The notes beneath the pieces are model-generated. The model did no database searches. It was given only the letters and a program-made list of their open reading frames with translations, and was not told where the DNA came from. Below are positions 56,441-64,000 of a stretch of DNA of 64,000 bases, one piece after another (within the stretch, counting starts at the first letter, position 1; every line of letters starts with the position of its first letter). The translations under genes were made by a program, and so were the position numbers. The stretch lies in the NCBI GenBank assembly GCA_021029095.1, contig JAJOHG010000018.1, forward strand, positions 574,483-638,482, read 5' to 3'. Source of the DNA: Phellopilus nigrolimitatus (lineage: Eukaryota; Basidiomycota; Agaricomycetes; Hymenochaetales; Hymenochaetaceae).

Positions 56441-58057
56441 CACTTGACATCCTGCGTTTCTTCAGGGTTCAAGCATCACCTCCTGTCATAAGCGAGCAAA
56501 TTCATCGAAATGACGCAAATGTGTACAGCTGACCATGGCTTGCTATCTCTGAGTACGTCGTCTTTAGTTCATTTTCTTAGTATTATCTAAACTGTTTTAC
56601 TCAGCGTCATAGTCTCGATCACTGGTACTTATGCTGGAAAGGACCTCATCTCTTCGCTCGAAACCAGTCTGCTCACCATCGGCTCCTGCCGCTTCTGTGA
56701 CGCTCTCAATGAGGCCGCCTTCATACTCCCAAATGTATGCGACACCGGGCTTCGCCCACGCGAGTCCGTCGACGAATCGCGCAAGGCGAACAAGCTCAGT
56801 GCGTCTATACCGCCTTCTTTGTTTATTATTCACTGAGAGATCTCTGCAGTTAGTGGCATCGGGCACAATATCAAGAGCGATAATAATTTTGGTCTCCGCG
56901 TTATGCTCACGAGAGAGCAGTATGTACTAAAGCATTTCCAGGCCATCAACCTCTCAACTACGTGCTCGCAGTTCAGAAGGTCGCAAGAGCACACTCATCC
57001 TTAACGTTGACAGGGGCAACGCCGTTTGCTTTGTCAACCTGCTGCGATTCCGGCCTTTCCCTCGCACGGCATTATCCAAGCCGCGCTGGCTGTCCGCCTC
57101 ACCCGCTCCACGCCATCCCCGGTGCATGCGCCTCTGAGCGGCTGCACTAATCGAGACGAAATGCGCGCGTGCTTGTGCTGCAACTTTGTCCGTTCAGCAG
57201 CGGCCGAGCGCGTGCTGAAGGAGGCTGTTACGCCGCGGGGGCGCGCAAAAACGTTCCGCGCCCCTGCGACACACAACGATGCTGACGGTTCGAAACCGCA
57301 GTGTCTCCTCAGACCGCTCGCCCACTCGCATTCTGCTATCTGGGTCCCAACCCCTGCGCTCTCCCTCCGCCTCCAGGCTTTTACGACCGGACTGTACTGC
57401 GTACTGGCACCAGCAACATCCTACGACTATGCAAGCTGGCGTTTTTCAACGTACGAGTCAGGCCGCCTCTCTTTCTCGGCCCAAGCCCCGTCCTCTGAGA
57501 ATCGCGTGACTGTTTCGTTCCAGTGGACTGCAAAACGAAGGCTTTCACGGTATAGCCCGCCTCAAGCTCGTCCAGAGAGTGAATAAACACGCAGATATCA
57601 CTGGTCCAAGCCCGAGGACACGAGGAATCCATAGAGGGAGGAAGAGTGGAACTCATTCGACTCAAATGAGCTTGAGTAGCCATAACCATAGGGCTGAACA
57701 GGTTGGAGAAAGGGACGCGTTCAATCTTCAAATTCTACTTCACTTATTCTGATTGCAATGACAGATGGTCTCGTTGTCACATGTCATCAATATTGCATGC
57801 AATCACAAATTCTGAGGTGTTTAGACAGAACGGGAACATTACACTCGTGTACGTCCAATCAAATTGCTATTTCTTCGCACAGCGAAGACTCGACATTGCG
57901 AGACATATAAAAGAAGAAGTAAGAGTAAATCAAAGATAGGACAGGGATGCAGAAGTATATGGATATCCTACACGACTGCAGAACAATTAATCAGTCTCGG
58001 GCATAAATTAAGGAAGGCCAAATCATATGCAATCACCTTGGAATTCCCTTCGCAATT
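56441..58057. repeat. Repeated segment between ATP-citrate lyase relic and DUF6533 unit 4
   Basis: Reverse counterpart of 39,900-41,690 without the hAT-like MITE. About 57,240-57,560 also matches the 48.1-48.4 kb segment. The frame 57,026-57,586 is open for 186 codons, but its counterpart in the left arm is broken and no family is recognised. Confidence 0.65.
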
Positions 58058-59680
58058 TCAGGAGAACCGCATACTGTTCATGGTCGTCATCCTGTAGCCG
58101 GTCTCTCCATTGACTTGCCTCTCGCCAGCTTCCTTGAGATTAACCAGCAGGTGACTCCCAAGCACACAGAGAAAGCTGGGTTTCCCAAAGCAGCCAGGAA
58201 GTAAGCCAGAAGAGTATTTTGGACATTAAACTGATATGATAATATCCCAATAATGCCGCAGAATATGACCCTGTCAGACCAGTCAGCTCATATAACACAG
58301 TTGTACATTAAGGAAGCATACAAAGTAAAATAGATGGCCTGATCTTGGATGAGCACCACAAGAAGGTTAGACTTGCTGAAATTAGCCGACTCTTTCCAGT
58401 GTTGTGCAGCCTTCCAGAGTGCTAGGACCATTAGGACGACTGCATACAGCATTGGAATAGCCCTATTTCAAATCAGTCCAAGTCTTTGTGCAAGGATCTC
58501 AGTACTGACCAAAATAATGCACCCCAAACACTTGAGTTTCTAGTAACCAAACATACTGTTATACCTTCTGCAAGTCTCCCTACAGAAACTTGAACAATTT
58601 CTCAGTGAACTGTACACTCTACAATAAACAATTTTGCTTACTCTCCATATATATGATAGTGTATATCAAAGCACCCAGTGCAAAAGCTGCCTCCAGGCCA
58701 AATAGAATCCTCAGGCATGCAGTAAGATTCTTGTCTGTTAGTTTGTAAATATTAGCAGAGTTTTTGGTGGTACCTGGAGTGCCTCACCCTGATGGTAGAG
58801 TGCCAGGACCCGCATCAGAAGAATATCTGTGTAAACAATTAGTGGCAGATGGATTATAGGCAAGGAGATAGTACTACAGTCTATCAAAAGGATAGTCACC
58901 CAATCTTCCCCTGAATGAGTAAAATGCTGATTTATGGAATAATTAATAACTCACTAGACAGGCTTGTAAACCAATTAAAGCCATTGCCTTTTCAATATCA
59001 TCAGTAGAGAGAGAAAATATAGTATCTGGACACTTACACCTATAAACGAGTTCACATTTTAGAATTAGCTTCAGGTGATTATAATGCAATAATCAGATAT
59101 TACTCACAGTGCTTCATTTGCATGAAGAGTAAAATCTGAATATAAGAGACAGCATCAGTGGACATTCTTGTTTATATTGCACTTCTATTATAGGGTTGAG
59201 TACGGCTTACATGCTATACTAGAAATGGCTCCAAGGATTCCAACATAGCGATTCTAAAGCCATTCGTTAACGGAGTTGATCAGCTTCCCCTCTGATAAGC
59301 TGCAAATCTTACTTACCGCAAAGTAAATCAAGCTGATGAAATTGCAAGGAGAGCTCTTCGTTTCGTAAGTAAACATACTTTGCCTGAAATTAATGTTACG
59401 AAAGTAGCATACCCAAAGTATTTTATCTTATAGATATTGTAATCAGTCTAGAAGTAGATATAAGAATGTCAAGCTTTGCTTACCTCCTTGTCCATTGTGA
59501 CGACTGAGTGATCGATATGTCAACGGAATTTGCATCTGGCCAAGACACAGACTTACTCGTGTCATAGACCAAGAGAGCCAACACAGCCACTGCAGCGTAC
59601 ATCAGAGTATCTGTCATCGAGATGATAAATGGCACTAGGCTTGGATCAATAGGCTCGATGTCAGAGCGTCTTAGATGCAT
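58058..59680 (-). pseudogene. DUF6533-like multi-pass membrane protein, unit 4
   Basis: ATG 59680 (MHLRRSDIEPIDPSLV) opens the usual first exon (AVAVLALLVYDT) with a GTAAG donor, and the gene ends at TGA 58060-58058. The exon after IKYFW keeps AKYVYL but then differs from unit 2 by a net loss of 2 nt near 59,355-59,365, which shifts the rest of the exon out of phase with the next. The remaining blocks resemble unit 3 more than unit 2. It is the inverted equivalent of unit 1 in the right arm. It could still be translated if splicing compensates, so the pseudogene call is moderate. Confidence 0.55.
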
Positions 59681-61243
59681 TGTGAGGCGTTCGCTGTCGT
59701 CAAGTTTTCAACGAAGATTAGAAAGGTCGGTTTCGGGGACGTAAGTTGGGCGCCTCGTAGACATTTTATACCTGTGAGCCGGTGAGATATAGATAGGCTG
59801 ATACGAATCAATGGCGCATTTGCTGCGGACGTTTATGTGATACATCATACCGGCCGATCAAGGTCTGGATGATGAACGTCGGCAATCCTAAAAACCGGCT
59901 CAAGGATTACCGATGTCTACGCACTAGCGAACGAGAACTGTAAATCAGATTGTGGCTCATAGCTTCATCATTAAAGAGCAGTCAACAGAGACCGACGAAA
60001 TATGGATAGCATTGTTGCGCAGGAATCTGGAAGGACGAGTATATGTGTATTTCCCTCAGTTGTTTGATCTGAGACAAGTGTAAGATGGTTCTAGACAGGC
60101 CAGAATAGAGAGATTACCGGATATGAAAAAATAGCACATCACACCGTCAATCAACCACGCCTGAATCCTCATTGCACTGACTCATACGTATAATTAGACC
60201 ATGAAGCTTGATTGATATTGATGCAATAGAACGCGGTGTTCGTGTCTGTGCACCGCAATCTAATTTTGTTTTCCAGACAAGCGCATTTTTGTAACCATGA
60301 GGAAATAGAAAGATCTGACTTACCTCCTAGTTGATGCCGATAATGTACCTACGGACGTTTGAAGCGTCATCCTGCCCGATATCCATGGCGAGGTCGACAA
60401 TAACGCGATAGCATGTGACCACGAAGTGGAAAGATATTGGTGCTAGTTTAAGAGAGTAGCAGAAGGTACCGTCGAGCGCGCATTCAACGATGAGGAGTGG
60501 CTGAAGTATGAGTGATTATGATTGTGTGAGCAGAAGTACCCTTCAGCGTAAGACCGCCGTCCGTTCCGCGCTCGCCAGAGTTGCTCGACGATGATGCATC
60601 TTCAGTCTCGTTCACGAAATCACCGAGCGTGGACGATCCAAGAAACACAGATCATTTCAGTGCGCTTCAGGCGGCAAATGCAACTCAGAAGAAGAACGAG
60701 GATGATGAGTTTTCTTTCAGAACTGTTTCGCAATCCGAGCGTTGAGAGTTGAGAGCTCAATACGTTTGATGCGTCGATTGGGTAAGTCTACAACACGGAG
60801 GTGAGAGGTGAATCTATAATCCGTTATAGAATGCTCTGCTTGAGAAGACACAGCTACCTAGACGAAGGCTTTCTCGGTCCAAACTCAACCAAACAGTGAA
60901 TAAACAAGCGGCCGCCGGCGAAGTCCAAGGACACAAGGAAACTATAGGAGGAGGAAACGTAGAACTAATGAGCTTGAGTATCCGCCACAGTAGAACTGAA
61001 CAGGCTGGAGAATGGGACAACTCGGGGCTGGTCCAGGAGGAGCGTCGAACTACGACACTGGTCCAGGGACGTCATCAGCACGTGCGCGAACGCGGACCCT
61101 TTTCGCCATGCCCCGCTCCGAGTCGCCGACACGACGAAGTCCGAGTGCCCCTTGTCGTTCCGTAGGCTGCTCCGGCAGACCGTGTTATATATATAAACGG
61201 AATGAGGACGTCGTGGACTTTACTGGATATCTGTTTTGACATA
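59681..61243. repeat. 5' flank of DUF6533 unit 4 and repeated segment, outer end of inner right arm
   Basis: Reverse counterpart of 36,750-38,114 (left arm outer end), up to about 61,060. About 61,070-61,190 carries the fourth copy of the block seen at 43.3, 50.8 and 54.9 kb. No gene is recognised. Confidence 0.7.
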
Positions 61244-61531
61244 CAGGTGGGTCAGAAAAGTCTTCGGCCCCCCTAAAAAAGGAAGGCGGTTCCCGCCTGC
61301 GTAGCAAACGACGCGGCGTCGTTTCGCGGCGCCACTCACGATTGTCTATGGTACGCTGCCAGTTCATCTCATCCAGAAAAACAAATCAATACATAGTTTT
61401 TGTTTCTCATATTATCTTAGGCAAAGGCTCGCATAGCTACAAGGCATTTCTTGACGTTTTTCTGTGTGAACGGCACAGAAGGGAACCACTTTCCTTTTTT
61501 AGGGGGGCCGAAGACTTTTCTGACCCACCTG
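61244..61531. mobile_element. Tc1/mariner-like MITE, 288 bp
   Basis: Nearly perfect terminal inverted repeats of about 40 bp. The left end reads CAGGTGGGTCAGAAAAGTCT and continues through TCGGCCCCCCTAAAAAAGGAA; the right end is the reverse complement. It is flanked by TA on both sides (61242-61243 and 61532-61533), the target of Tc1/mariner elements. The interior is too short for a transposase. Paralogous DNA at 43,185-43,200 and 55,065-55,085 shows the uninterrupted site. Confidence 0.9.
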
Positions 61532-61685
61532 TAATGCCACCGTTACCATTAGATGTATTTCCACCTAAATTTGGTAGGACGTTACAAACGCATTGCGCGC
61601 CGGTTATTTATAGTTCTATTGTAATCGCGTCGGTTACCTAATTATACTAATAGTTCTGTTGTGATTACCCCTCGCTGCACAATGA
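61532..61685. repeat. Repeated DNA between MITE and ATP-citrate lyase fragment
   Basis: Contains degenerate internal repeats (ACGTTACAAACG, GGTTATTTATAGTTCTATTG, TAATAGTTCTGTTGTGATTA). It parallels 55,085-55,190 and, in reverse, 43,030-43,150. Confidence 0.6.
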
Positions 61686-62145
61686 ACGTGTCGCGTCTGC
61701 ACTCCTCACCGACCTCACCGACGCTAAGAAGTGCGAGTCTCTCATCGTCTTCATCACCCGCATTTATACCTCCACTTCGCTTGCCTCGAAATCAACCTGC
61801 TCATCGTCCCTCGGGAGCCCATCGTCAACTTCCTCGACATGGCCGCAAAGTGGGTCTCCGCCGCCGACTCAAGGCTCGTCTACGACCAAATTATTGGTGC
61901 CGACCGAGGCCCACCGATTGTCTGGCCCGCCCCTTCGGTAGACAGCTCACCAGAAGCCCGATGACTCGACTGGCGCTTCCATCACGTTGACTGTCCTCAA
62001 CCCGGAGGGCCGCGTTTGGGCCACGGTTGTTAGTTACTTTCCCGATCAAATGTCTAATGAGGTTTTCAACGAGGCCACCTCCATGCTCTCAAATGTGCGC
62101 GACACTGGCCGCGCCTTATGTGAGTTCGTCGACATAGTGCTGAAA
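61686..62145 (+). pseudogene. ATP-citrate lyase 5' fragment, outermost copy
   Basis: Encodes ALLTDLTDAKKCESLIVFI (typical of the family's N-terminal region), then in another frame LHFACLEINLLIV and IVNFLDMAAKWVS, then GPPIVWPAPSV and LTVLNPEGRVWATVVSYF. After about 62,060 it passes into a block (EATSMLSNVRDTGRALCEFV) that also follows the relics at 41.45 and 56.72 kb. Frame changes and stops abolish coding. It is the fourth ATP-citrate lyase piece in 20 kb. Confidence 0.8.
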
Positions 62146-62255
62146 AACCCTAAGATTCCTAACCATGCCATTTTCCACTCGTCATCATTGCGCCTGCGCT
62201 GCCCTCTACAAAAAAAACTTGTTTTTTGCATTATAACGAGCATTAGAGGTCTAAA

Positions 62256-63152
62256 ATGCACATAAATACGGTCTTCACGCACAAGGAAATCCGCAGCTTA
62301 GTCTTTTCTTTGAACTCGAGACAAGACAACGCGCGCTGTGCTCGGGTCCGTCGTCTGTGGAAGGATGTCGCATTGGACCTTGTATGGGAGAAAGTGGATG
62401 GGTTGCTTGCCTTAATGAAGCTTCTGGCACCCATGAAGCTTAATGACCACAAGAAGGTGCGTGACAAGGAGTCCTCCAAAACATTTGGGATCATTTACAG
62501 TGTATGACATACACAGTCTAAGCCGGGGCAGGTTTCTGATCCACCGGAAGTCCGAAAAAGCTCTCCAACTCTCGATGTTCTCGTATCGCTCGCAGAACGT
62601 TGTCCACAAATCACTCATCTCCGAATTCCTATCGACCTAGACACCGTGCCGCCTCCAACACTCGGTTTGCCCACAGCCTTCACCGGATTGCGCGATTTGC
62701 ATCTTGATTACTCGCCTCTTCCTCAGGATCTCTCACGCGTGACCATATTCCTAGGGAAGGTCCTTTCAGTGGATTGCGACGTTTACAGAAGCGATTGCAG
62801 CTCATGGAAATGCACGTTGTGATCGCTCTCTCAACACTTTGAAAAGAGGCGTACTGGGCTTCGTCTTTTGCCAAAGGATGACGATCCCGCTCGCGAGGGC
62901 AGGCTAGCTTTGCTGGAGGAAATTGCTGCCTTGAAGGTGGCACTTTCATCGTCGAGGGAGGAAACAACAGCCCTGAGGGCAGAGGCAGGTATTGCGGGAA
63001 CAGCGCAGAAGGAAGTGCAGGACGAGAACGCGGCGTCGGAAAAATATGATCTCAGCATTGCAGCAGCTCGTCGGCGAGCAGGGCAGGGTACTGGGAGAGC
63101 TGCTTGGCAGCACAGCCGACACGGGAAAGGGCGTACGCTCTCGAGGAGGTAG
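62256..63152 (+). pseudogene. F-box/LRR-like protein, inverted copy with internal deletion
   Basis: Exon 1 (62256-62506) is nearly identical to exon 1 of the gene at 24692-26677 (MHINTVFTHKEIRSLVF). At about 62,530 the sequence jumps from the counterpart of about 26,405 to that of about 25,340, a deletion of roughly 1 kb that removes the splice acceptor and most of the repeat region. The rest (LPKDDDPAREGRLALLEEIA, coiled coil) follows in broken frames, with a C-terminus altered by shifts. It is not functional. It marks the right arm of the outer inverted duplication. Confidence 0.85.
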
Positions 63153-63930
63153 AGATTAGTGTCATGCCCCTGAGTTTTTTAAAATTCAAAATGATCCGAA
63201 GTGTCCGTAAAAAGGTATGTTCCTAGCTGCTATATACTTGAAAATATTCACAATATTCATTAACATCTCTTTTTTATCGTCAGCATTTTCTTTCTTTCTA
63301 TTCTTGAGAATATTTCGTCGCGGCTGGTTTGTTTTCGATTTATAGTTTTAGTCGGCGTGCATTTTTAGTCGTTTCTCGAGCATCTGATTCGATCATCGCT
63401 GCGTCGTAATAAACCAGCGGCCTTTGCGCCTTTGGATCTTGCAAAATTCGGCGGAGGTCCAGTCCCCCACAACTCACGAGACACTCAAGTCACGAATGGA
63501 AGGATATACACCGGCGAGGAGAAAAGTGTGTCTGGAGCACGATAATTTACTGGACAATAAAGGTGTGCCTTTGTCTATTATATTGTGTATACATTGCTAA
63601 AACTCCGAATATGTCCCTAGCTCCTTTTCTGTCAAGTAGATTTGCCCCTAGACAAGGATCACACAGTCGCTGAGGCATTGTTGAGCAAAGAACCCATCCG
63701 ATGCATCGAAACCTCTCTAATCTCGCTAAGTCCCAATTATAGTGTAAATTCATTTTATTTCAACTTGGCGTGCGATCGAGATTATTATACAGAAGGCAGT
63801 AATGCTTGCTCTTCGATTTTTCCTCGTCATTCGGCATCAACACCGCCCGCCGCTATCCACATGCTGCAAGTTCAGAATACACGCCGTTGCCGCGGCACGC
63901 GCACGCGTCCGTTCTATTGATTTTATTCTT
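63153..63930. repeat. GST/F-box intergenic DNA, right copy of outer inverted duplication
   Basis: Reverse counterpart of 23,446-24,691 with several deletions. The 68-codon frame at 63753-63547 (minus) mirrors the one at 23624-23827. No other gene is recognised. Confidence 0.65.
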
Positions 63931-64000
63931 TCACTGAGACCCCTCAGCCAGGACCGCCTTCCACGACGCGCGCGACGAGATGTCCGCCCACCATCGCGCG
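63931..64000 (-). CDS. Glutathione S-transferase, second copy, partial (3' end only)
   Basis: The last 22 codons of a GST read on the minus strand from the window edge to TGA 63933-63931: ARWWADISSRASWKAVL then AEGSQ. This matches the end of the GST at 22492-23445 except for loss of two codons (AE). The gene continues beyond the window, so it cannot be judged intact or broken. It lies convergent with the F-box relic, mirroring the left pair. Confidence 0.8.
   Translation of the reverse strand, partial: ARWWADISSRASWKAVLAEGSQ

Noticed and set aside
57026..57586. 186-codon plus-strand frame ending in SPPQARPESE
   Set aside because: It lies in a repeated segment whose counterparts at 40.9-41.2 and 48.1-48.4 kb are broken in the same frame; no family resemblance.

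Overview
The window reads as nuclear DNA of a basidiomycete fungus, most likely an Agaricomycete. The coding genes are cut by many 50-130 nt GT-AG introns. The protein families are those expanded in mushrooms: F-box/LRR-like proteins, TKL-like kinases with an HGDLR catalytic loop, DUF6533-type membrane proteins, a fungal amidase, a secreted GH5-like enzyme and Argonaute. All exon joins given here were read by eye from splice signals, frame and family resemblance. None is confirmed by transcripts.

0-9.5 kb: three head-to-tail F-box/LRR-like genes on the minus strand in graded decay. Copy 1 has one nonsense codon, copy 2 is intact, and copy 3 is 5'-truncated and frameshifted. An epoxide hydrolase gene, otherwise complete but with one in-frame TAG, lies between copies 1 and 2. 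9.6-11.3 kb: a cytosolic trypsin-like protease homologue. 12.2-22 kb: two divergent members of an unnamed protein family (12.2 and 20.1 kb) flank a protein kinase with a GC-AG intron and a secreted GH5-like glycosidase carrying a long Ser/Thr/Gly linker.

22.4-36.6 kb: a glutathione S-transferase, an F-box protein with a C-terminal coiled coil, a decayed BUD13/CWC26 copy, a frameshifted Nudix gene, a nine-exon amidase, and a full-length Argonaute whose PIWI domain lacks one catalytic aspartate.

36.7-64 kb: a nested inverted duplication. Two arms of about 10 kb (about 36.75-46.76 and 51.60-61.06 kb) face each other across a 5 kb spacer. Each arm carries two copies of a DUF6533-like gene and a broken ATP-citrate lyase copy. 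The spacer holds an intact Gly-rich protein gene and a fragment of the Argonaute 3' end. Outside the inner arms, 62.25-64.0 kb is an inverted, decayed copy of the GST/F-box segment at 23.4-26.7 kb. A 448 bp hAT-like MITE and a 288 bp mariner-like MITE lie inside the duplicated DNA, and paralogous empty sites date the second.

The left and middle parts are ordinary fungal genes with some tandem duplication. The right 27 kb looks like a rearrangement hotspot that has copied pieces of Argonaute, ATP-citrate lyase, DUF6533, F-box and GST genes in opposing orientations. Such inverted repeats beside an Argonaute gene could yield double-stranded RNA. That link is inference only.
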